The notes under the pieces were generated by a model. That model did no database searches and was not told the origin of the DNA. It was given only the letters and a program-made list of their open reading frames with translations. Below are positions 24,772 to 35,990 of a stretch of DNA of 64,000 bases, one piece after another. Source of the stretch: Melastoma dodecandrum (Eukaryota > Streptophyta > Magnoliopsida > Myrtales > Melastomataceae); the NCBI GenBank assembly GCA_029817715.1, contig JARUPY010000085.1, forward strand, positions 1,550,001 to 1,614,000, given 5' to 3'. A program made the translations under genes and the position numbers. Position 1 is the first letter of the stretch. The number at the start of each line of letters is the position of its first letter.

Positions 24772-26220
24772 GACATTGGGTTTTCTACGTGTGATAGTTG
24801 GTGCCATCCTATTTCCCTTGTGTTGTTGAAAAGCTGGAAAAGGATTTTGGCGACTGTTTTTTAGCTGTACAGTTTAGTTTTGGGGAGTGTATAGCTGTTA
24901 TGCTGTCAGAAATGTGTTGATGACCCAATTGTGATGTACATATCAGTCGCCTGTCAGGGTAGTCATAGAGAATTTGGCCGAGGCACGGGAATTCTGTTGG
25001 TGACGCCAGTTCTTAATTGAACCTTTAGAAGCTCATCTATTTCAAATTGGATTTTCAGCGGATACTTGTTCGCTCTATGCAGTGGCAGCTGCAAACACAG
25101 TTTTTAGTGGACAGAAGATAATGAAGTCAAGGAGACCGCCGTCCACCCGGTTATGTCGAGATGGTGTGATGTTAGCTCAAGCCAAATATCCGTGAAGATG
25201 TAAACTCATGTTTTAGCATAAACTCATGGAGAAATAAACGATGTATTGGTTTTAGCCATTTTTCTTTGGTGATGATGATATGACAACAGCCTATATGCAA
25301 AATGTTTGGTCATGAGTTGGCCATGATTCCTTAGAACTTTCCTTCTGGCTGCTGGGAATATCAAATTCAATTATAATATAGTAACGAGTGGCAGACAGAT
25401 CTTCTCTCTGTGGAATGGGTAAGGGAACTGCATGCACCTTCTTTCTTAGGGCTAGTTTGCAGACGTCAATCTAGGATAAAAAGATGGTGCATGGGAGAAA
25501 GAAGGCAAAGTGAGGTAGGTACCCTTCTGGGAAGAGAAGCTCCTCCTTTGGGTTCAAAAGGCTCGGGATTCAACTCAAAACATCCGAGATAAAATGGTTG
25601 AGAAAACTTCGAGTGGTCTATGACATGGACCGGGTCAGCTCATTTCCTTACCTCCCATCAAGATTAACATAACTATTGAATTGTCATCTCTTCATTATTA
25701 AGTTTTTTTCATAGAGAACTACTGAGAGAGGAGGCAAGAGGCACTCGGCTGTAATCATCGGAAGGCTTCTTAAGTTTTTTGTTGCATTTATTAATTTCAA
25801 TAACATGCATGTGCTGCACCATCTGTTACTTGACTTGTAGACATAAATCTTTGGATTGTAGTCATGACCTAGTTACGAAATTTTCAGGGTATGGAAGCAA
25901 ACATAGGAGCTGTATTTGACCCAGTTTGCTGTAACAACAGGGATGCCCCAGTTGTTAGACAGCTGTTGTTTTTTGTATCTATATTACCAGTCAAAAGGAG
26001 ACCTCAACAAGGACCAGGTACTTTTGTTTTGATCACTTTGGCAATTAAAGCAAAAGCAATTCCTTCTGTTCTCCAAGAGTTGGATCATCCTTAGAAAGCA
26101 TCCTGAATCTGGATGTCCTTCCTGATCTAACAGATGAAATGGAGATTGGAGGGTTGACTTGACCTTGGTTATTTTTCAAGTTCTGGGCTTGAATTAAAGA
26201 TCTGCTTAAGATTTTTGAGG
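24772..26220. other. 3' UTR of CBP60 and gene-free DNA
   Basis: Non-coding sequence with AT-rich 3' UTR character up to about 25300. Beyond that no recognised gene or complete repeat is seen. Confidence 0.45.
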
Positions 26221-27170
26221 ATGACAATCTTCTCCGGGACTACCCAGAAGTGCAAGGCTTGCAAGAAGACCGTGTATTGGGTTGAACAACTTGCTGCTGA
26301 TAATGTGGTCTATCATAAGACTTGCTTCAGATACTACCACTGCAGGGGCACCCTCAAGGTATGTATGTGTATCTACGAGTAATTCTAGTCGTCAATGGTT
26401 TTGTAAACTCGGTGTTATATCGATCTAAAATTCTGATGATTCCGGGTAGTTCTTTGTTTGATAGATTTGTGGTAGAAATAGGTGAATCTATGGGTTGCCT
26501 GTGATTGATTATTAACTGACAGATGCTGCACAAGGAGTAGATTAGAGCACTCCTTTTGTGATGATCGTAGGTAGATTTGGATGGTTTTCTAGAAGTCGGA
26601 AAGCAGGTGGTTCTTGGGTTAATCTGAAATCTGAGTGTCTATTTTGTTGTCTGCTTATCTCATTCATGAAACTCTTTTCAAATTATCTGCAGCTCAGCAA
26701 CTATTCCTCATTAGAGGGCGTATTGTACTGCAAGCCCCAGTTTGATCAATTGCTCAAGATGACAGGAAGCTTGGAGAAAAGCTTCGAAGGGACATGAAGT
26801 CGATCCGGACATTTACGTTGATAGTTGCATTCACTATAGCTTGAATGAACTGGTTCATGAATCTCTCGATAGGTATGCCGAAAACTGTCAACAGAGCGAC
26901 TGATCACGGACTGAGCTAATTCCTGTCACTTTGTATCACAAGATTCTTCTCTACTTGATGCTTAGGCCCCTATTTTAATAATTTCTGTAGGATGCTTGAT
27001 CACCCCCCTTGAACTACATAACTCATGAGCAACGGCACTACTGCAAGCACCACCACAACCAACTATTCAAGGTGAAAGGGAACTTCAGCCAGCTCGATAA
27101 GAATGCGAGGGTTGAACAGGTGACAGAGACAGACCAGCTGCCAAAGCACGAACCCGCTCCAGCTGCATAA
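26221..27170 (+). pseudogene. Two-LIM-domain protein (WLIM type) pseudogene
   Basis: Exon 1 (26221-26358) reads MTIFSGTTQKCKACKKTVYW and ends RGTLK at a GT donor. Exon 2 begins at 26693 (LSNYSSLEGVLYCKPQFDQL) and runs to KSFEGT. There it hits a TGA, and about 80 unrelated bases separate it from the continuation PKTVNRATDH. Most of the second LIM domain is missing. The 3' part resumes out of frame as NYITHEQRHYCKHHHNQLFK and finishes normally near 27170. In the first LIM domain the expected zinc ligand in FRCHHC is Tyr (FRYYHC). Working family members are actin-bundling proteins. Retained introns rule out a retrocopy. Confidence 0.82.
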
Positions 27171-27535
27171 GTCTCTCACAGCCATGACAAAGGCACGCCG
27201 AAACAATCCCCTGCCGATCAAATTGGTGACGATTTTTCGGCCACAATATCACGCTTATCACATTCCCTTTTCTGGATTGTGTTGCTTGGATCGATTCCGT
27301 TTAGCATAGTGCTTCTGTGAGGCTTGGCTACCAATCTCTCGGGTTTATCAATGGACGGGCCCATATGTTCGGCCCATTTAGGGACTTATTTTTTTAGGGA
27401 GACTTTTATTAATTTTATGTTGTATTAAAAAAAAAAAAAAAAAGAGAGCACGGATGGGGCATATGGGACCGAACCGACCCGATCCGTTCGTATCGGCTAG
27501 ACCGTCGTGCAACGCTTTTCCTTTTCCTTTTTTTT

Positions 27536-27574
<39 letters not shown>

Positions 27575-27991
27575 ATCTATCTATCTATCCATTCTATCAT
27601 TTCGCCCTGGACCCTCTTTCCCTCTCTCTGTCTCTTTCTCGCGTATAGATCGAAGAGAAACCATAACCAGCAGTCGCTCGATTTTCTTTTTTTTTTCTCT
27701 TCGGAAACGAGGGGGTTTTTTTTCGATCGCTGCTGTTGGGTGTAGAGGAAGAAATCGGAATCGGCTTGGTTGATCGGGGGGGGGGGGGGTTGGGAACCCT
27801 AGATCGAGGGGTAGGGTAAGGGATCGGGGGGGTTTGGGTGTTTAGGTTTGAGTTGGTGGCGGGTGTGGTTGGTTGTGTTGAGTGGCGGGGGGATTAGGTT
27901 AGGGTTTGTTTTTTGTGATTTTTGAAGAGGGGAGGTAGGATTTGGATTGGATGGTTGTAGCGGGAAGGGAAAATGCACCGAGGGTATTATT
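27171..27991. other. Intergenic and leader of the SUO-like gene
   Basis: It holds an A-run at about 27427-27443, a CT repeat followed by CTAT units (27539-27590), and a G-run near 27777-27790. These look like promoter and 5' UTR of the downstream gene; no separate gene was found. Confidence 0.45.
27539..27590 (+). repeat. CT and CTAT microsatellite in the SUO-like leader
   Basis: About fifteen CT units, then a short CTAT run, 400-450 bases upstream of the probable start codon. Confidence 0.8.
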
Positions 27992-30900
27992 ATGCTTGGG
28001 AGGCGGTTGGGTTTGGGTTTGGGAGGTGAGGGAGGGATTGGGAAGGGCGGCGGAGGGTTACAGCGGTGTGGTGGGAAACAGCACATGCGGACTGTCCCCC
28101 CACGTTTAGGCGTTGTCTTCGTTGGTGTTGATGGTTCTTCTTCCTCTTCTTCTTCTTCTTACCCTAATTCCTTCTGTAAGGTATTCCTCCTAACGAGTTT
28201 TTCGTTTTCTTTTTCTGATTCTGATAGGTCATGATGCTTGTTCTGGTAGGATAGATGGTTTGGTTGGCTTTGCTCACTGAGACCAAACAAGGGTTATTCT
28301 GCTGAGTATTCTTGTGGTCTCTTTCGCTGTTTCTGTAGAATGTTGTTGCTAATGAGTGTTAGTCATCCAGGTGTTATTTTGGGCGTGTTAGGTTGATTTA
28401 GTTCAAGTTTTTGTGGATTGTTGATGGGATTGGCAATGCTCTCGTGGTACTTACTGCTTCCCTTAAGAGTTGTTCGGCATTTTCATTGTTCGAGGCTGGT
28501 CTATGCTGCATGGTTCATCAATTAGGAATTGTCTTTTCTTACGGGAGTTAACTAATAGGTTAAATGAATGGTTTGCAGATAAACAGGGACTTCCTTTCCC
28601 AGATTATGTAGGATTTTGAAATGTGCGTGTCAGTTTGAGACTAAAGATCGGTGATTGGTGGTTTTAAGTAGACTTTTCCATTCTATGCTACTGCCATTTT
28701 CTGATAATGAGGAGAGGGGAGGTTGGTTTAAGTCGAGCTGCCTTTTTGCGCCTTTCTTTCTTTGACTGACTGGATTTTCATATTCATTTCTCTGTCGCCA
28801 TATTTGATGGGCTAAATGACGAGTTACTTGTTTGTAGGACGGACATAAGATAAGCACTGGTGACTGTGCTCTTTTCAAACCGCCTAAGGATTCTCCTCCT
28901 TTAATCGGAATCATTCGCTGTTTCTCTCTGAGCAAAGAGAACATTCTGACGCTGGTTGTGAATTGGCTCTATCGACCTTCCGAAGTAAAGCTTAACAAGG
29001 GTATACCTTTGGAGGCGGCACCAAACGAAATCTTCTACTCCTTTCACAAGGATGAGATACCAGCCGCATCGCTACTTCATCCTTGTAAAGTTGCATTTCT
29101 CCCAAAAGGCGTCGAGCTTCCTCCAGGGATTTCTTCATTTGTGTGCCGCCGAGTTTATGACATTTCCAGCAGTTGTTTATGGTGGCTAACTGACCAAGAC
29201 TATATTAATGTGAATTTCTAAATTCTTGTGCTTTATTCATTGTCAAGGAGGTGTCGGACCATCCTGGGTTAACCGATTTGATTCGTTCGCAGGAGCGACA
29301 GGAAGTAGTAAATCAACTATTATACAAGACGCAAGTAGAAATGCATGCTACGATACAGCCTAATGGTCGTTCTCCTAAACGTATGAATGGTCCTACATCT
29401 CAATTGAAATCTGGTTCCGACTGTCTACAGAACAGTGGCTCGTCTTTCCCAGCTAAGGGAAAGAGGAGAGAGCGTGGAGATCAGGTTTCAGAGCCGGTCA
29501 AACGCGAGAAGTTGTTGAAAATGGAAGACTCTGATTCTGTTCATGGAAGATCAGAAAGTTCTCTGAAATATGAGATTGTGAAAATAACAGAGAAAGGTGG
29601 ACTTGTGGACATTGATGGGGTTGAGAAGTTTGTACAACTCATGTTTCCAGAAAGGGGCGAGAAAAAGGTAGATTTGGCTTGTCGTTCGCTGCTTGCAGGT
29701 GTGATCGCTAGCACAGACAAGTTGGATTGCCTGAACCAATTTGTTCAACTGAAGGGTTTGTCCGTCTTGGATGAATGGTTACAGGAGGTTCATAAGGGGA
29801 AAGTCAGTGATGGTGTCAGCCCCAGGGATAACGACAAGTCCCTGGAGGAGTTCATCTCTGTCTCACTCCACGCGCTGGACAAACTACCTGTGAACCTTCG
29901 TGCCTTGCAGACATGTAACATTGGGAAGTCTGTGAATCATCTGCGCTCTCACAGAAATGCTGAAATCCAAAAGAAGGCAAGAACCCTCGTTGACACTTGG
30001 AAGAAGCGCGTGGAGGATGAGATGAATATAAATGACGCTAAATCGGGTACAAACCAGACTGTCACGTGGTCCGCGAGATCTCGGCAGCCTGATGTTGCTC
30101 AGGGTGGAAATAAGCAGGTTGGTGGATCTTCTGATGCTGCGAGCAAGAGTTCTGGTGGCCTCTCAATCTCAAAATCTGCTTCAGCAAAGCTGGTTCAGGG
30201 GGATAATGTTTGTAAATCTGCGTCTATGTCTCCGGGGTCAGTCAAATCGGCGCCTTCTCATCCCTTGATGAATGCAAACTTGAAGGATCATGCACGTGGT
30301 GGGGGTTTTTGCAGTGTTTCTGATGTTCCTATGACGACATCTAGAGATGAGAAGAGCACTGGTTCCAGTCAGTCTCACAATAATAGCCAATCCTGCTCTA
30401 GTGACCATGCCAAAGCAGGAGGTATTCAAGGAAAGGAAGATGCGAGGAGCTCTACTGCTGGTTCTGGTAAAAATTTGACTGGACCTTCACGCCATAAGAA
30501 ATCTGCGAATGGTTTTTCTGGATCCCCTGCATCTGGAAAGGAAGTTGGGTCAGGCAGGAATTCTTCATTAAACCGAGGTTCTGTTACGGAAAAGGTTTCT
30601 CAAGCCGGTTTGACCAGTGAGAAGGCCGTTGATGTGCCTGCTGAAGTGAACAGTCATAAACTAATTGTTAAGATCTCCAGCAGAAGCCGCAGTCCGGCTC
30701 GAAATGCATCTGGAGGATCTTTGGAAGAGCAACCAGTGATGAATAGTTTTTCATCTTCACCATCACCTTCTGATAGGCCCGATCAATTGGATCCTGTTGC
30801 CAAAGAAAAGGTTGATGCGTGTCAAGGTATTGCTTCATCTGAAATCAATGCTGAATCATGGCAGAGTTGTGATGACGGTGGTGGGTCACCTAATGCTGTT

Positions 30901-33342
30901 CTCGACGACGAGCGTCTCAAGGCTGGTGAGGACTTGAGAAAGGTGTTGGATGCGCCAAAGTCTGCTACCTTGTTATCATGTAGGGATTTCAAGTTGGTAA
31001 GGGTGCCTGATGCTTCCCTCGGATCCATTAATGCTTTGGTTGAGAGCTGTGTGAAGTTATCTGAGCCGAGTGTGGATGACTCAGTTATGGATGATGTCGG
31101 AATTAACTTGCTAGCCAGTGTCGCTGCCGGAGAGATGACGTCTGAAATGACATCACCTGCTAACTCGCCACAAAGAAATCGTTCCACTGTCGTGCAGCCT
31201 TTTGCAGGCAGCAATCAAACCAAAATTTCTTCTGCAGAACATTCACCTGGAGATGCTGTTGCTGATACATCAATTCCACAGAAGATCGGGGACAGTGGGA
31301 CCTCTTTGACCTCTGCCGAGGAGATGAAACCGTCCGGAGAGCAGACACAAAGCGTTGAAACATGCACAGTGAATGTTAGAAATGCAGATGAGCCGGTGGA
31401 AGCTGCCTCTGTTTCCGACAACTGCCTGCAAAAAGAATCAAAGGCTGATGTCTCTTTGTTGTCAGAATGTAAAGTCGAAGACGATGCTTCAAATGTGGAT
31501 GTGAAGAAAAAAGAAGCCACTGAAATGGGTCCAGCTTCTGAAAACAAGCTCATAACCCCAGTACCAGATGATTTCAAAGATGGCAAGAAGTTAGATCAGT
31601 CCCCTGATGAACGGTGCTCTGAAGATATCAGTGATTTAAAATGTGACGGGACTGCTGACCTGACAGTAACTAATTTTGAGAATTTGGCTAATGATTCAGA
31701 TGGGAAGGAAGAAAAGAAGGAAAGTATTTCTTTATGTGAGCTGAAGCCTATTGGATCTCCCTGTAAAATATTATCCAAACCTCCCATGGAAGATAAGATT
31801 ATTACTGCAAATTCTGGAACTCATAATTTAGTGAGCTGTGTAATGGAGGAAAAGGGCCATGCTTCTTCTGGTGCCGAGCCCATTTTTCTTCCTTCTGCAG
31901 AGGTTTCAACTATGGATACAAAAGTGGTGTTTGACTTAAATGAAGGTTTCAGTGCAGATGATGGGAAATATGCCGAACCCGTGATACCAGCTTCTTCTGC
32001 ACGTTCATCCGTGCATCCTCTGGTCAATCAATTGCCTTTCCCTGCATCTTCTGTGCCAACCATTCTACCTGCCCCAATCCCACCTGCAGCTGCTAAGGGC
32101 CCCTTTGTACCTCCGCATGATTTTCGCAGGAACACAGTGGAACTTGGCTGGAAAGGATCAGCTGCCACTAGTGCGTTTCGGCCGGCAGAGCCCAGAAAGG
32201 TTTTGGAGATGCAGCTGCTTACTTCTGGTCAAACTTCCGATGCAGGCTCCAGCAGACAAAGTCGTCCTCCTCTGAATATTGATCTAAATGTTCCTAATGA
32301 AGGCATGACGGAGGATGCCGAGTCTAGGGATTCCGCTGTGGAGATGGCTTCCTTGACTAAAGCTAATTGCGAAAGAACACATAATCTGGCTAAGGCTTCT
32401 TCTCGGGGTTCTGGAGGTCTCGATCTTAATTTGAATCAGATAGACATTTGGGGCCCTTCAGCAAATAATAACTGCAGATTAGATGCCTCCTTGCCATCAG
32501 TTAAATTTTCATCAGCTGTCCGTCCTGGTGGTGTGGATGCAGCTTCGAAGAGGGATTTTGATCTAAATGATGGACCTGCCATTGACGATATAGGTACCGA
32601 ACCTTCCACGTCAAGCCAGCAGACAAGGAGCAGTCTGCTATCTCAGCAACCTGTTCCAACCCTTAAGATGAATAATTCAGATTTAGGAAGCTTCTCGCCT
32701 TGGTTTCCTCCGGGAAGTACGCTCTCGGCTGTTACAATCCCTTCCATCTTGCCGAATAGAGTTGACCAGCCTCTCCCTGCTGTTTCAGCTGGAGGACAGC
32801 CAAGGATGATGGGGCCCTCTAGTGGTGGTTTTACGCATGATGTGTACCGTGGCTCGGTGTTGTCATCTTCTCCTGCCATATCGTTCCCATCTACACCATT
32901 TCAGTATAATGTTTTCCCTTATGGACCTAGCTTTTCTTTGCCACCTGCTTCTTTTTCTGCTAGCACGACGACTTACATCGATCCATCGTCTGGCGGGAGG
33001 CTTTGCTTTCCTCCTGTCCACTCACAAGTATTAGGTGCATCGAGTGCTGTCACCTCTCCATACATCAGGCCATATGTTGTCAGCCTTCAAGATGGCAGCA
33101 ATAGCGTTGAAAGTAGTAAAAAGTGGAGCAGACCAGGTCTCGACCTGAACACTGGCCCAGGAGGGTCGGAAGCAGAAGGGAAAGAAGACACTTCATCTCT
33201 TGTGCCTAGGCATTTCTCTATAGCAAGCTCACAGGCCCTAGCAGAGGATCAGGCAAGGATGTATCAAGTGGCCAGTGGAGTGTTAAAGAGAAAAGAACCT
33301 GAAGGAGGATGGGATAGCTACAGGCAGTCCTCATGGCAGTAG
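27992..33342 (+). CDS. SUO: SUO-like BAH and TFIIS-N domain protein with GW motifs
   Basis: Exons 27992-28180, 28838-29209 and 29293-33342 join in frame to about 1536 residues; the last exon is a single 4-kb block. The ATG at 27992 is preferred because it opens the frame leading into HMRTVPPR, but other in-frame starts are possible. A BAH domain covers about 64-187 (DGHKISTGDCALFKPP through RRVYDISSSCLWWLTDQDYI). A TFIIS N-terminal-like helical domain covers about 289-430 (VEKFVQLMFPE through ARTLVDTWKKRVEDEM). A long Ser-rich disordered region follows. GW dipeptides occur at about 1139 (VELGWKGS) and 1525 (EGGWDSY). Five DLN motifs lie between about 1067 and 1470. This matches Arabidopsis SUO, which acts in miRNA-mediated translational repression and sits in P-bodies. 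Orthology itself is inferred. Confidence 0.88.
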
Positions 33343-34889
33343 GAGCTATCAATTTTCTGCCCAATAGATGCATGTAAGTTGAAATGTATTTATTGCGTAT
33401 ATGAAAATATCAGTGATCGTCTGCTGCCTGTGGTAGGGAAAATTTGATCACCGTATAATTTCTTTTCTTCGATAGGAGGTATTCTCATTTGATTGCTCTA
33501 AGATCGGGTACCATGGAAAGCTGGCGCGACGTAGTGCTCTCTTAAAGTTGTATCTTCTCTTAAATTTGGCTGCTTTGCTATTACCTCTTCTTTTTTGCTT
33601 GATCGGCTATGCCATTTTTCTCATTGTCGGGGAATATTCATAGAAGGATGGACTGTTTTCACAGCATTTGAAGGGGAGCATTGGCCTTTATCTGGAGGTC
33701 TTCATCGAACTCGGGGATGCCAATGGAGAGTTGTGGCAAGCAACCCATAACGTCCAGGGTCTCCAATGACGTGCCTGTTCCGGCCAGCCCAGTAATTGGG
33801 GAATTTCAAGATTCTAAGGCCATGTGTTTGAATGGATCCCAGGTGTCTTTGATCCATTTTGCCCTGTAGATATTTTTAACAGAAGGGATAGCATGTTATT
33901 TGAGTTGGTTAAAAGAAATGGTTCCGGGGGGGATGTATTGGAACTGTGCAAGAAAAGATTCAAGGAGAAAGGAAAGGACCCCAAGGCCACCAAACATGCT
34001 GATCCTGCTTCTGATAGCGGCTTGGCTGGTTTTGAGCCGCGTTGCCCAGTAGCTCTGTGTTGTGCTTTTAATTTATCTTCTTTGAATACACCCGTTGCAT
34101 TTTGCCCATATGACCAATATGCTCCCAGAACATCAACCAATGAAGTTTTTACTTGCCAGATATGCATCTGGCTTTCGTGTATCATCTTCATTTTCGTGTG
34201 GTGGCCTTGCTGCTGTTTGTTGACCCAGATCTTGAAGTGAGTGAGGCTACTGTGTTGGGAAAGGGTTGGCTTGTTTAAAGAAGGCTTGGAAAGAAGAAAG
34301 GGCATGATTCGAGTCAAGTGTGTACATTCATTTGTTTTGCTGCTGTTGGCATATGGCATTTGCATCTTATGTGGAAGTCCATGCTTTTTTTGATATCTAT
34401 GATAATGTTCCACTTCACTTCCGATGGCGTGCTACTGTTGGGATAAGACTACGCGGGGAAAGGTATGTTGCGGCCGTTGGCATTTGGACTATTGTTTGCA
34501 GACAATGTGCAACCACAGCAGGCCATCCCTGTGTTATATATGTGTTTTAAATATCGAATTGCTGCTTCAAATTTCAGAAAGAAGTGATTGACTACTACTA
34601 AATGAACACTGTCCTTGTAAGTGACCGATTGTGAGAAGATTATCACCTCCGTAGAAGATATCTTAGAGAAATCAAGAGACATGGATTGCCTACAGAAACC
34701 AAGCTGCCCTAGGAAAAGCTGTACCACTGACTACAGAAACTGCCTGTCACTATACAGGAGCATCGGAGGGGCTGCGGAACCGCAGTTCGTTGCTTATCCC
34801 GCTTGAGACACTAGGGCCTTCCGGAAAAGAATTCTCTAAAACGAATAAAAAAGATGTGAAATAGGCAAAAGCCATAGAAACATGTGCTT
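33343..34889. other. 3' UTR of the SUO-like gene and unassigned DNA
   Basis: An open frame at about 33824-34240 (plus), with residues such as FEWIPGVFDPFCPVDIFN and a Lys-rich segment, was not recognised and has no convincing start. No other signal was found. Confidence 0.35.
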
Positions 34890-35240
34890 TCACATGAGAA
34901 GAGAGGGGACTAACTGCAGACATCCCGGCTGAGGAGGCTTCCTCTTGTCTTTCTTCTCCTTCTGCTTAAGCGGCAGCTTGATAACCACCTTAATCGCTGT
35001 GTCAAAGACAGCTTTTACGTTCTGCAATTTTATCGATCTCGTGTATCAGGTGAGGTATTCCATCCCACATCCATTTTTCCCATGGGTAACTAAACCATAT
35101 CGTCTCCCATTGTCTCTAGATATGTGTATAACTTACAGGGTCTGGCGAAGGAAGTGTTCTGCGAGATGCTCCTTCCGTGTCTTCGAGCTGCACTCGATGT
35201 AATATGCTGCGCCAATCTGCTTACACAGTTCCTTGCCCTG
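34890..35240 (-). pseudogene. ROP/RAC small GTPase C-terminal fragment
   Basis: On the minus strand 35240-35160 reads QGKELCKQIGAAYYIECSSK, the ROP G5 region. After an intron ending in ttgcag, 35027-34890 reads NVKAVFDTAIKVVIKLPLKQ, then a Lys-rich hypervariable tail KEKKDKRKPPQPGCLQL. The CxxL arrangement resembles the geranylgeranylation box of type I ROPs, but the stop codon after it is lost and six extra codons follow. The P-loop, switch regions and rest of the GTPase are absent, the sequence before QGKEL is out of frame, and the junction after SSKT is corrupted. It is a gene fragment with a retained intron. Complete ROPs are plant Rho-type switches for cell polarity. Confidence 0.78.
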
Positions 35241-35990
35241 AATGCAGCGGAATTGACTGACAGACACATCTCAGGAGCCCGACCTCGAAGTGTTTAATGA
35301 TACATCTCAGTGGTCGCAGGCACTAATCCAGAATGATCTTTTAGATAATACTTGTCATCTTGAAGGTCTGGTTTTCATGCACGAAGCACCAAGGGTGACT
35401 GGTGGACACAAAATGAACGGGACAAAATCGATTTTGGCAAATTCGATATCTTTAATAAACCTCGTAAAATCTGATTTACAAAACATCCGAATTCAAGTTT
35501 TTGACGTGGAAATCGGAGTTATCAAATTCGACTTCCTTAAATATCATAGGAAATTTTTTTACGTATTATTTGACAAATTTTAAAACTACGTACCTTGTTT
35601 CGCGAAATATTTTCAAAATGAATTTATAAAAAAATTTATTGAGATTAGAGGATACTGTTTTGATTCCTTCGATAGATTTTTTTTTTTTTTTTGCCAAATT
35701 CAACAGTTGGGGGATGTGTGCATAATGACATGATTTCCCAATACCAATATTTTATCCTCTTTTTTGGAGGGTTTCTCAATCTTTTAAGCTTTTGCCTTTC
35801 GTCCACTGGCTTAGCTTAAACTTTAAGGAGGCGCCAAATCACCAAACCGATGAAACTGGGCCATCTGGAATGGGCTTCCCTCTTCTTTCGTTATTCTCCT
35901 GGGTAGAGGCCGACCCGTTTAATCCATCCATCCCTCCCAAAAACCCTAACCCTAATTTCAAACATTTCCCCCAAAAAGGAAAGGTTAAAG
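35241..35990. other. Promoter region of the DEG9-like gene
   Basis: AT-rich DNA with a T-run at about 35679-35692, then TGGGCC/TGGGCT motifs (about 35858-35878) and a telo-box (35941-35955) shortly before the start codon. Confidence 0.45.
35941..35955 (+). promoter_or_regulatory. Telo-box (AAACCCTAACCCTAA)
   Basis: One and a half plant telomere units lie 36-50 bases before the ATG at 35991. TGGGCC and TGGGCT (site II type) motifs occur at about 35858-35878. This pairing is known from plant genes for ribosome biogenesis and proliferating cells. Confidence 0.6.
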
